Positions 1 through 6,298 of a stretch of DNA of 19,202 nt are shown here, in pieces. A program made the translations under genes and the position numbers. A model generated the notes under the pieces. It did no database searches. It was not told the origin of the DNA and saw nothing but the letters and a program-made list of their open reading frames with translations. Within the stretch, counting starts at the first letter, position 1; every line of letters begins with the position of its first letter. The stretch lies in assembly GCA_964526675.1 (NCBI GenBank), contig CAZGLY010000050.1, positions 1 to 19,202 on the forward strand, in the 5' to 3' direction. The DNA is from CAZADA01 sp964526675. Lineage in GTDB: Bacteria; Pseudomonadota; Alphaproteobacteria; Caulobacterales; Maricaulaceae.

Positions 1-92
1 ACCAGGCTGTCGCGGGGAATGTCGACATCCACGCTTTTGAGATTGTGCGCGCGGGCGCCGCGCACACGGATGACTTTCTGCGCTTCAGCCAT
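1..92 (-). CDS. uvrA: UvrA, excinuclease ABC subunit A (N-terminal fragment)
   Basis: Only the first 30 or so codons are in the window; the gene continues past position 1. Reading leftwards from the ATG at 92-90, the peptide begins MAEAQKVIRVRGARAHNLKS and continues VDVDIPRDSL. This is the characteristic UvrA opening (I-x-V-R-G-A-R-x-H-N-L-K followed by D-I-P-R) just before the first Walker A region. UvrA is the damage-sensing ATPase of cytoplasmic nucleotide excision repair, working with UvrB and UvrC. A GGGGG stretch shortly upstream of the ATG may act as a weak ribosome binding site. In many alphaproteobacteria uvrA and ssb are divergent neighbours; here an ArsR cassette lies between them. 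No LexA-type GAAC/GTTC pair was found in the short upstream region, so SOS control of this gene is not shown. Identification is confident despite the short length because the motif is distinctive. Confidence 0.88.
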   Translation of the reverse strand, partial: MAEAQKVIRVRGARAHNLKSVDVDIPRDSL

Positions 93-127
93 GGCGCACC
101 CCCGCCGATCAGACGTCCAAAGGGAGG

Positions 128-156
128 AATATAGGCTTGCGACGAGCGGGCCTCCA
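128..156 (-). promoter_or_regulatory. Candidate uvrA promoter
   Basis: On the minus strand TATATT (133-128) matches five of six bases of a -10 box. TGGAGG (156-151), 17 bases upstream, is a weak -35. Transcription would start near 121, giving a leader of about 28 bases to the uvrA ATG. The right-hand part overlaps a large inverted repeat. This is inferred by eye only. Confidence 0.35.
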
Positions 157-175
157 TGGCGAAGGCCCGCTCGTC
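141..175. repeat. Perfect 13-bp inverted repeat between uvrA and arsR
   Basis: GACGAGCGGGCCT (141-153) and its exact reverse complement (163-175) flank a 9-base loop. It sits in the divergent region, upstream of both neighbouring genes and across the -35 part of the candidate uvrA promoter. It is not followed by a T run on either strand, so a normal intrinsic terminator is doubtful. It may be an operator, a transcriptional insulator, or a relic of a terminator from a gene no longer present. Confidence 0.6.
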
Positions 176-219
176 ACGCCGCGGCTGTGAACGGAGCGGC
201 CGACCGGCGCCCGCAATAG

Positions 220-275
220 TCAACCAATCGGTTGATAATGGGGCGTCGCTGGTGGATGCTCAACTACATGGTTGA
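220..275 (+). promoter_or_regulatory. Twin palindromic operators and -10 box at the ArsR gene
   Basis: Two sites share the pattern TCAAC-N6-GTTGA. Site 1 is 220-235 and site 2 is 260-275, with centres exactly 40 bp apart (about four helical turns). A good -10 box, GATAAT (234-239), abuts site 1; no convincing -35 was seen. Transcription would start near 246, so site 2 would lie in the early transcribed region and overlaps the ATG at 268. ArsR-family repressors usually bind such palindromes and repress their own gene, so these are the likely autoregulatory operators. The repeats are seen directly; their role is inferred. Confidence 0.6.
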
Positions 276-648
276 GCAACATCCGCCTCTCGACGCCATC
301 TTCCGCGCCCTCAGCGATCCGACCCGGCGCGCCATGCTGACGGCGTTGGAGGAGCAGCCGCGCAGCGTCAGCGATTTGGCCGCGCCCTTCGCGATGAGCC
401 TGGCCGGCGCGTCCAAGCACGTGCGCGTTTTGGAGGACGCCGGCCTGATCCGGCGGGAGAAGCGCGGACGTGAGCGGCGGTGTCATTTGGCGCCGGCGGC
501 GCTCGCGGCGGCGCATGCGTGGCTCAGCCGTTACGCCCGGTTTTGGAGCGCGCGCTTGGACGCGTTGGAACACGCGCTGGCGGAGGACGCCGCCGCGGCG
601 CGCTTAGGCGATCAGACCTCGAAGGGAGACCGAACCGATGCAGGATGA
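268..648 (+). CDS. ArsR/SmtB-family winged-helix repressor
   Basis: About 126 residues from the ATG at 268. The protein opens MVEQHPPLDAIFRALSDPTR, typical of ArsR regulators paired with an SRPBCC partner. The F-x-A-L-S-D-P-T-R-R motif is followed by a winged helix-turn-helix: VSDLAAPFAMS, then the recognition helix GASKHVRVLEDAGL and the wing IRREKRGRERRCHL. No ArsR-type metal-binding cysteine motif is visible, so it probably senses something other than a metal. In-frame starts also exist at 232, 238 and 256. I prefer 268 because a GGTGG lies at 251-255 and the likely transcription start (about 246) falls after 232 and 238. A 256 start (MLNYMVEQ) is also seen in relatives and is a fair alternative. 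The stop overlaps the next gene by 11 bases, indicating translational coupling. It probably represses itself and the SRPBCC gene through the twin palindromes at its start. Confidence 0.9.
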   Translation: MVEQHPPLDAIFRALSDPTRRAMLTALEEQPRSVSDLAAPFAMSLAGASKHVRVLEDAGLIRREKRGRERRCHLAPAALAAAHAWLSRYARFWSARLDALEHALAEDAAAARLGDQTSKGDRTDAG

Positions 649-1168
649 CCATGCGGTGATGACCACGCCCACCACGCTCACCATTGAACGGATGGTTCCA
701 GGACCGGTTGAACGGGTGTGGTCTTATCTCGTTGATCCGGACTTGCGCCAACGCTGGTTCGCCGCCGGGCCGATGGACCCCCGCGTCGGCGGCCGGGTGC
801 GCTTTGAATTCGACCACAGCGGGATTTCCGCCGCGCCGACGCCGGAGAAATACGCCGACGAGGCCGTGTCAGCGATGGCGGGGGAGGTGACGCGCTGGGC
901 GCCGCCGACCCTCCTGGCGTTTACGTGGACCGAGAACGGCGACGAGGCGTCTGAGGTCACCATCACGCTCACGCCGGAAGGCGATCGGGTGCGCCTCAGG
1001 CTCGTGCATGAACGGTTGGTGGGCCATGAGACTCAGATCGGCGTGTGCGCTGGCTGGCACGCGCATCTCGATCTGCTGACGGATCTGCTGGAGGGGCGCC
1101 CGGCCCGGGATTTCTGGGTTCATCATATGCCGCTCGAGGACGCGTATCGGGAGCGGCTGCCGGGATGA
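638..1168 (+). CDS. SRPBCC / AHSA1-domain protein
   Basis: 176 residues. The AHSA1/START-like fold is recognised from the opening strand TIERMVPGPVERVWSYLVDP, the W-F-A-x-G-P-M segment, the G-G-x-V-R-F-E-F strand, and the late W-x-x-H-L-D-L-L-T-D-L-L helix. These helix-grip proteins bind small hydrophobic ligands, and many are encoded next to an ArsR repressor as here; the ligand is unknown. No signal peptide or membrane segment is seen, so it is cytoplasmic. The start at 638 is supported by GGGAG at 624-628, nine bases upstream; an internal ATG at 659 is the alternative. It overlaps the arsR stop by 11 bases and so forms a two-gene operon, expected to be repressed by ArsR. Enzymatic activity is not indicated. 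Confidence 0.88.
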   Translation: MQDDHAVMTTPTTLTIERMVPGPVERVWSYLVDPDLRQRWFAAGPMDPRVGGRVRFEFDHSGISAAPTPEKYADEAVSAMAGEVTRWAPPTLLAFTWTENGDEASEVTITLTPEGDRVRLRLVHERLVGHETQIGVCAGWHAHLDLLTDLLEGRPARDFWVHHMPLEDAYRERLPG

Positions 1169-1174
1169 GCGAAA

Positions 1175-1197
1175 CGCCGGGGGCCAGGCCCCCGGCG
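1175..1197. terminator. Hairpin between convergent genes, probable bidirectional terminator
   Basis: CGCCGGGGGCC (1175-1185) pairs perfectly with GGCCCCCGGCG (1187-1197). A realistic form is a 9-bp G/C stem with a 5-base loop. It lies six bases after the SRPBCC stop and eight bases before the stop of the convergent gene, the right place to end both transcripts. No T tract follows, which is common in very GC-rich genomes. Confidence 0.65.
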
Positions 1198-1205
1198 CCT
1201 CGGCG

Positions 1206-1775
1206 TTACGCGCGTTCTTTCGCGCCCATCGGGTCGTCGATGAACTTCGCAAACGGCGCGTCCACCGGCGTGTTGAAGAAGTGATTGAAATAGTTGGACA
1301 TGGTCTTGTGCGCGACGCCGACCAGAATGTCCGCGAGGTTGGCCTTGGCGTAGCCCGCCGCGAAGAACGCGTTAGCGTCCGCGTCGGTGATGCGGCCGCG
1401 CTTCTCAACGATCGCCAGCACCGTTTGACGCAGCGTTTCCAGTTTGGCGTCCGGGAGCGGCGTTCCGGCCCGCAGCGCGGTGATGATGGCGGGGTCGACC
1501 TTGTCGCTGTGGGCGATGGCGGTGTGCGCCGGCACGCAATAGTGGCACTCGTGGAAGCGGTTGAGGGTCATCCAGACGACGTTTTGCTCCACCGTGCTCA
1601 AGCTGGATTCGCGGAAGAACCGCGTCAGCGCCTGGTAGGCCTCCAGCGTGGCGGGCGCTTCGGCCATGGCCGCGTGCAAATTGGGGATCATGCCATAGGC
1701 GGCTTGGGAGTTCTGAAGCAGCGGCTTTGACGCTTCCGGCGCCGTTTCCGGGGTGTGGATCGTGAAATCAACCAT
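1206..1775 (-). CDS. AhpD-like carboxymuconolactone decarboxylase family protein
   Basis: 189 residues from the ATG at 1775-1773. The AhpD/CMD-type active site is visible as E76-C77-H-Y-C80-x3-H84 (C-x-x-C-x-x-x-H), the redox pair of alkylhydroperoxidase-like proteins. Typical surrounding segments are present: AAYGMIPNL near residue 30, and a helical C-terminal half with AAGYAKANLADILVGVA. The family reduces peroxides or acts on small cyclic acids; the substrate here is unknown. GGAGAG on the minus strand about 10 bases before the ATG supports this start, and the reading frame upstream to 1937 does not look like coding sequence. It is convergent with the ArsR-SRPBCC operon and separated from it by a shared hairpin. 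A second CMD-type protein lies at 12853-13449. The frequent pairing of such proteins with stress regulators suggests an oxidative or chemical stress role, which is inference. Confidence 0.9.
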   Translation of the reverse strand: MVDFTIHTPETAPEASKPLLQNSQAAYGMIPNLHAAMAEAPATLEAYQALTRFFRESSLSTVEQNVVWMTLNRFHECHYCVPAHTAIAHSDKVDPAIITALRAGTPLPDAKLETLRQTVLAIVEKRGRITDADANAFFAAGYAKANLADILVGVAHKTMSNYFNHFFNTPVDAPFAKFIDDPMGAKERA

Positions 1776-1991
1776 GGGGCAGCTCTCCGTGGGATCGAGT
1801 TCGGACGCGGCTCGCCGCCGCACCGTGCACGTAAGCGTCGCGTTGGGGGCGAGAACCCGTCTCACGACACAGTGATGGTCGGGGAGTTCGCGTGCGCCAA
1901 AGCGTTCCGGCGCATCGCGAAACCGGTGGAAAGTCACACGTCGGCGACCGACTCACTGGCTAGGTCTGTGGTCTGAGTGCGCATGTCCGGC

Positions 1992-2016
1992 TTGACGGCT
2001 GGAACAGAATGCGAAC
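1992..2016 (+). promoter_or_regulatory. LexA (SOS) box in the ssb promoter
   Basis: GAAC (2002-2005), seven bases, then GAAC (2013-2016) matches the alphaproteobacterial LexA direct repeat GAAC-N7-GAAC. A TTGACG -35 hexamer lies just upstream (1992-1997), so the box occupies the -35/-10 spacer, where LexA would block RNA polymerase. The -10 itself is poor. ssb begins 50 bases downstream. The rest of the 290-base stretch 1776-2065 shows no gene. Confidence 0.65.
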
Positions 2017-2065
2017 AAAGTGATGGTGACGCAGAACGCGGGCGCAGAAGGCGAAGGATACGACA

Positions 2066-2545
2066 ATGGCTGGATCGGTGAACAAGGTGATTTTGGTCGG
2101 CAATTTGGGCCGCGACCCCGAGGTGCGTCGGCTCAATTCGGGCGATCCGGTGGTCAATCTGCGCATCGCCACGTCCGAGACCTGGCGCGACAAAGCCTCC
2201 GGCGAGAAGCGCGACCGCACGGAGTGGCACAACGTCGTGATCTTCAACGACAACCTGGCGAAAGTCGCGGAGAACTATCTGCGCAAAGGCGTGCGCGTTT
2301 ACGTCGAAGGCCAATTGCAGACCCGCAAATGGCAAGACCGCGACGGCAATGATCGCTACACCACGGAAGTCGTGATCCAACGGTTCCGGGGCGATCTGCA
2401 GATCCTCTCCGCGCGCGGCGAGGAGGGCGGCTACGCGGCTGTGGAGGATGATCGCGGCGCCGGGTTCGGCGGCGGCGGCCCGAGCGGCGGCGGTGGCGGC
2501 GGCGCGCGTGAGAGCTTTGAACTGGACGACGAGATCCCGTTCTAG
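2066..2545 (+). CDS. ssb: Single-stranded DNA-binding protein SSB
   Basis: 159 residues, the usual length for bacterial SSB. The N-terminal OB fold (about 1-110) is clear: MAGSVNKVILVGNLGRDPEV, then VVNLRIATSETWRDK, the EWHNVVIF strand, and VYVEGQLQTRKWQDRDG. A short glycine-rich linker (about 130-148) leads to the acidic tip LDDEIPF, the conserved peptide that recruits replication and repair partners. SSB coats single-stranded DNA in replication, recombination and repair as a homotetramer. The start is supported by AAGGA at 2053-2057, eight bases before the ATG. A LexA box about 50 bases upstream predicts SOS induction, as known for ssb/uvrA in other proteobacteria. No terminator with a T run was seen after the gene. 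Confidence 0.97.
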   Translation: MAGSVNKVILVGNLGRDPEVRRLNSGDPVVNLRIATSETWRDKASGEKRDRTEWHNVVIFNDNLAKVAENYLRKGVRVYVEGQLQTRKWQDRDGNDRYTTEVVIQRFRGDLQILSARGEEGGYAAVEDDRGAGFGGGGPSGGGGGGARESFELDDEIPF

Positions 2546-2717
2546 GCGACGCGCGGATCTGAGCCTCTGTCTTGGCCGCGTTCGCGGTGCGCCCTAGGGT
2601 GGTGCGACGCCGCATCGGCATGACGCGCACACGATCTATATCCGATTGTGCGATCTAAGCGGGCGGTGTGCGCCGCAGCAGATTGGCGTCGTGGCGAGGC
2701 GGGGGACGGAGCGGGGC

Positions 2718-3068
2718 GTGGTGGCAGCGACGGGCGTGCATAAGCGCTGGGCCGGCCGGCTGCGCGCGGCTGTGCGTTTGGCCGCCGTGATTGCCGAACG
2801 GGCGGCCGCCGCGCTGGTGTTGGCGACGCCGGGGCTGGTCCTGGCCGGCCTTTACGCGCGTCGCCTGAGCGTGCTGCGCGATGATCCGTCGGATTCGACG
2901 GGCACGCCGGCGGAGACCTGGATCGCGTTGATGGTGGCCGTCGTCGCGGCGGCGTCTTTGCGCTTCGCGTGGGCGGCGGCGCGGGGCGTTGTGCCGCGGC
3001 CGGTTGGCGCCGCGCTGGTCATGGGCCTGGTGATGGCCGCCGCCGTTGTCGGCTTGGTGGTCGTTTGA
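2718..3068 (+). CDS. Small membrane protein of unknown function
   Basis: About 116 residues if started at the GTG at 2718, which has GGAG at 2708-2711, six bases upstream. The open frame extends back to 2646, but the extra residues look non-coding. A basic N-terminus (KRWAGRLRAAVRLAA) is followed by three hydrophobic stretches, around ALVLATPGLVLAGLYA, WIALMVAVVAAAS and GAALVMGLVMAAAVVGLVVV, so an inner-membrane protein with three passes is likely. No known family is recognised. It lies between ssb and gyrA on the same strand. Codon pattern and frame suggest a real gene, but the lack of an ATG and of recognisable homology keeps confidence moderate. Confidence 0.55.
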   Translation: MVAATGVHKRWAGRLRAAVRLAAVIAERAAAALVLATPGLVLAGLYARRLSVLRDDPSDSTGTPAETWIALMVAVVAAASLRFAWAAARGVVPRPVGAALVMGLVMAAAVVGLVVV

Positions 3069-3120
3069 CCCGGGGCCGCCTTCGGGGCTGACGCGGCACT
3101 GTGCCGTGACGCACGACGGT

Positions 3121-3149
3121 TTGCCCGGCTGAACCGGTCCGGATAGACT
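3121..3149 (+). promoter_or_regulatory. Candidate gyrA promoter
   Basis: TTGCCC (3121-3126) and TAGACT (3144-3149) are separated by 17 bases. The -10 matches four of six consensus bases and the -35 three of six. Transcription would begin near 3156, leaving a leader of about 70 bases that contains a GATTC site (3169-3173) and a hairpin. Identified by eye only. Confidence 0.35.
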
Positions 3150-3178
3150 GCGGTGCATAGTGACAAGTGATTCGAGCG

Positions 3179-3196
3179 CGATCCGGCTTCGGATCG
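3179..3196 (+). repeat. Hairpin in the gyrA leader
   Basis: CGATCCG (3179-3185) pairs with CGGATCG (3190-3196) around a 4-base GCTT loop. It ends four bases before the TTG at 3201, where a ribosome binding site for that codon would have to be. This argues that translation starts at the later TTG (3225), which has its own GGGAAG. Confidence 0.5.
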
Positions 3197-3224
3197 GCGA
3201 TTGAATGGCGCGGGAAGCAAGCCT

Positions 3225-5978
3225 TTGACCGACGACGTCATCCCTGAACCGCCCGGCCCGGCCGCCGGCGGCCACGCCCCTGTGGCGATCGAAGACGAAA
3301 TGCGCCGCAGCTATCTCGATTACGCGATGAGCGTGATCGTGTCGCGGGCGATCCCAGACGCGCGCGACGGCCTCAAGCCGGTGCATCGGCGCGTCTTGTG
3401 GTCGATGCACGAAAATGGCTTCACGCACAACAAGCCTTATAAGAAATCAGCGCGTGTCGTCGGGGACGTGCAAGGTAAATATCACCCCCATGGCGACCAG
3501 GCGATTTACGACACCTTAGTGCGCATGGCGCAGCCCTTTTCCATGGGGCTGGTTCTGCTGGACGGGCAAGGCAATTTCGGCTCGATCGACAATGACCCGC
3601 CGGCGGCGATGCGCTATACTGAGGTGCGTCTGGACAAGCCGGCGGAGGCTCTTCTCGCGGATATTGAGAAGGACACCGTCGACTTCTCGCCCACTTACGA
3701 TAATGAAAATCGGGAGCCGACCGTTCTTCCGGCGCGCTTTCCTAACCTTTTGGTCAATGGCGCGAATGGCATCGCGGTGGGCATGGCCACCAACATCCCG
3801 CCCCACAATCTCGGCGAGGTGATCGACGCGACGTTGGCGATGATCGACCGGCCGGACATTGGCGACGAGGAGTTGATCGCGCTGGCGCCGGGGCCGGACT
3901 TTCCCACGCAAGGCTTGATTGTCGGGCGCGGCGGCGCGCGCCAGGCCATGCTGACGGGCCGTGGCTCCGTGGTGATGCGCGGGCGCGCCACGGTGGAGGA
4001 GATCCGGTCCGGTCGTGAGGCGATCATCATCACGGAGACGCCGTATCAAGTGAACAAGGCGGCGATGGTGGAGAAAATCGCCGAACTTGCGCGCGACAAA
4101 AAGGTCGAGGGCATTGCGGATCTGCGGGATGAAAGCAATCGCGACGGTGTTCGCGTGGTCATTGAGCTGAAACGTGACGCGAACGCCGACGTCCTCTTAA
4201 ATCAGTTGTATCGCTTTACGCCGCTCCAGACATCGTTCGGCGTCAATATGCTCGCCTTGGTGAATGGGCGGCCCGAAGTCCTCAATCTGCGCAGTTTCCT
4301 GCAAGTGTTCATCGCCTTCCGTGAAACGGTGGTGGCGCGACGCACGAAGCATGATTTGCGCAAGGCGCGCGCGCGGGCGCATGAACTCGTCGGGCTCATG
4401 GTCGCGGTCGCGAATATTGACGAAGTGATCGCGTTGATCCGCGCTGCGCCCGATCCCGCGACCGCGCGGGAGCGGTTGATGGCCCGCGGCTGGCCGGCGA
4501 AGGACATGGCGGCGTTGATCGCGTTGGTGGACGATCCGCGCGCGCGGTTGGACGACAGGGGCGAAGTGCGCCTGACCGAAGAGCAGGCGCGCGCGATCTT
4601 GGCGCTGCAGCTGCAGCGCTTGACCGCGCTTGGGCGTGATGAGCTGGGCAATGAAGCCAAAGCGCTGACCGAGAAAATCACCGATCTTCTCGACATTTTG
4701 CGGTCGCGACCGCGGGTTTTGGACATTATCCGCAGCGAATTGCGGGAGATTCGCGAGCAGTTCGCCGTGCCGCGGCGGACTGAGTTCCTTGATGCCGATC
4801 TCGACATTGATGACGAGTCGCTGATCGCGCGCGAAGACATGGTCGTGACGGTGACCCGTGGCGGCTACGTCAAGCGCACCGCTCTGGCTGAGTACCGCAC
4901 CCAGCGCCGGGGCGGCAAAGGCCGCGCTGGCATGGCGACGCGGGAGGAAGACGTGGTGACGCGCGTCTTCGTGGCGTCCACCCATGCTCCGATCCTCTGC
5001 TTCTCGTCGACGGGCATGGTCTACAAGCTCAAGGTGTGGCGGCTGCCCCAGGCGGATCCGCGCGCGCGCGGCAAGGCGTTTGTAAACATGCTGCCGCTGG
5101 CTCAAGGCGAGTGGATCGCCAATGTGATGGCGCTGCCTGAGGATGAGGACAGCTGGGGCGCGTTGGATGTGATGTTCGCGACGCGCTCAGGCGGCGTGCG
5201 CCGGAACAAGCTTTCCGACTTCGTGAATGTGAACCGCGCCGGGAAGATCGCCATGAAGTGCGATGACGGCGACGGCATTGTCGGCGTGCAGATCTGCTCG
5301 CATGACGATGACGTGCTTCTCACGACCACGAAGGGCATGTGCATCCGCTTTGCGGTGAGCGATGTGCGCGTGTTCGCCGGGCGGACGTCCACGGGCGTGC
5401 GCGGGATCAATCTGGCTCAGGATGACGCGGTGATCTCCATGGCGATCCTGCGCGCGGTGGCGATCGAGCCGGCGGAGGCGCGCGCCTATCTCAAGCACGC
5501 CAACGCGCTGCGTCGCGCGGCGGGCGACGCTGACGCGCCGAATGGCGCGGTTGAACTGGCCGAAGACGCGGTGGCGGAGCCCGGCGAAGAGGCGGCGTTG
5601 AGTCCCGAGCGGATTGCGACCCTCGGCGCAGCGGAGCAATTCATCATCACCGTCGCGGATGACGGGTTCGGCAAGCGCTCGTCCGCCTACGACTACCGGC
5701 GCACCGGCCGCGGCGGCAAAGGGCTGATCGCCCATGATCTGTCGCGCGGCGGCGCGCTCGTTGGCTCCTTCCCGGTGGAGGAGGATGACGAGGTGATGCT
5801 GGTCACCGATGGCGGGCAGCTGATCCGCTCGCCTGTGGACCAGGTCCGGATCGCGGCGCGCAACACGCGCGGGGTGACCCTGATCCGCCTTCATGACGGC
5901 GAGCGTGTGGTGTCCGTAGACCGCGTCGAGGAGAGCAAGGGCCCCGACGCCGGCGACGACGCCGCGGCGGAGGCTTAG
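3225..5978 (+). CDS. gyrA: DNA gyrase subunit A
   Basis: About 917 residues. GyrA forms the A2B2 gyrase that introduces negative supercoils. The start of the breakage-reunion domain reads EDEMRRSYLDYAMSVIVSRA. The catalytic tyrosine is Y131 in AAMRYTE, the GyrA box QRRGGKG is in the C-terminal beta-pinwheel, and a second YRRTGRGGKG repeat lies near the end. The GyrA box separates it from ParC. The C-terminal domain carries an insertion around ALRRAAGDADAPNGAVE, as in alphaproteobacteria. In the quinolone-determining region the residue equivalent to E. coli Ser83 is Gln (Q92, codon 3498-3500), while the Asp87 equivalent is kept. I chose TTG 3225 (MTDDVIPEP) because GGGAAG lies seven bases upstream and a hairpin sits before the other TTG at 3201. 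The following antitoxin promoter begins within ten bases of the stop. Confidence 0.97.
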   Translation: MTDDVIPEPPGPAAGGHAPVAIEDEMRRSYLDYAMSVIVSRAIPDARDGLKPVHRRVLWSMHENGFTHNKPYKKSARVVGDVQGKYHPHGDQAIYDTLVRMAQPFSMGLVLLDGQGNFGSIDNDPPAAMRYTEVRLDKPAEALLADIEKDTVDFSPTYDNENREPTVLPARFPNLLVNGANGIAVGMATNIPPHNLGEVIDATLAMIDRPDIGDEELIALAPGPDFPTQGLIVGRGGARQAMLTGRGSVVMRGRATVEEIRSGREAIIITETPYQVNKAAMVEKIAELARDKKVEGIADLRDESNRDGVRVVIELKRDANADVLLNQLYRFTPLQTSFGVNMLALVNGRPEVLNLRSFLQVFIAFRETVVARRTKHDLRKARARAHELVGLMVAVANIDEVIALIRAAPDPATARERLMARGWPAKDMAALIALVDDPRARLDDRGEVRLTEEQARAILALQLQRLTALGRDELGNEAKALTEKITDLLDILRSRPRVLDIIRSELREIREQFAVPRRTEFLDADLDIDDESLIAREDMVVTVTRGGYVKRTALAEYRTQRRGGKGRAGMATREEDVVTRVFVASTHAPILCFSSTGMVYKLKVWRLPQADPRARGKAFVNMLPLAQGEWIANVMALPEDEDSWGALDVMFATRSGGVRRNKLSDFVNVNRAGKIAMKCDDGDGIVGVQICSHDDDVLLTTTKGMCIRFAVSDVRVFAGRTSTGVRGINLAQDDAVISMAILRAVAIEPAEARAYLKHANALRRAAGDADAPNGAVELAEDAVAEPGEEAALSPERIATLGAAEQFIITVADDGFGKRSSAYDYRRTGRGGKGLIAHDLSRGGALVGSFPVEEDDEVMLVTDGGQLIRSPVDQVRIAARNTRGVTLIRLHDGERVVSVDRVEESKGPDAGDDAAAEA

Positions 5979-5982
5979 CTTT

Positions 5983-6015
5983 CGTCTTGCTCGTAAGACG
6001 GTAAGACGTCATACT
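5983..6015 (+). promoter_or_regulatory. Promoter and repeat-type operator of the toxin-antitoxin pair
   Basis: TTGCTC (5987-5992) and CATACT (6010-6015) are spaced by exactly 17 bases. Within them lie a tandem repeat of GTAAGACG (5993-6000 and 6001-6008) and an inverted pair CGTCTT (5983-5988) with AAGACG (5995-6000). Such repeats over the promoter are expected where a MazE/AbrB-type antitoxin represses its own operon. Transcription would start near 6022, almost at the antitoxin ATG (6023), so the message may be leaderless; no ribosome binding site is visible. Confidence 0.5.
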
Positions 6016-6022
6016 GTTGGCC

Positions 6023-6250
6023 ATGAGCCAGCACAGCGAAGCCATCACGTCGCGCTTGACGACGAAGAGCCAGACGGTGATCCCCAAGCCTGTGCGGGAG
6101 ACTCTGGGCGTGGGCCCCGGGGACACGGTGGTTTACCGCATCACGCCGGATGGCGTGATCCTTGAGCGGGCGCCCGAGGAGGATGATCCCTTCGCGGTCT
6201 TCACGGAGTGGGCGAGCGCGGAGGATGACGCGGCGTATCGCGATCTGTAG
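6023..6250 (+). CDS. AbrB/MazE-type antitoxin
   Basis: 75 residues. The SpoVT/AbrB swapped-hairpin DNA-binding domain spans about residues 6-46: ITSRLTTKSQTVIPKPVRET followed by LGVGPGDTVVYRITPDGVIL. The acidic C-terminal tail (EEDDPFAVFTEWASAEDDAA) is the part that in MazE-like proteins wraps the toxin. The role is to neutralise the toxin encoded next door and repress the operon. The ATG at 6023 is chosen over a TTG at 6017 because the predicted transcription start falls near 6022. It follows gyrA by 44 bases. This is a small accessory insertion between two housekeeping genes. Confidence 0.88.
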   Translation: MSQHSEAITSRLTTKSQTVIPKPVRETLGVGPGDTVVYRITPDGVILERAPEEDDPFAVFTEWASAEDDAAYRDL

Positions 6251-6298
6251 CGGTGATGACCGCTGCGGCGTTCATGCGCGCGTGGCGGGACGCGGCCC

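Noticed and set aside
1776..1937. N-terminal extension of the AhpD-like gene at 1206-1775
   Set aside because: The frame stays open to 1937, but a good GGAGAG ribosome site precedes the ATG at 1775 and the extra residues (Arg/Ala-rich, no domain) are unlike the family.
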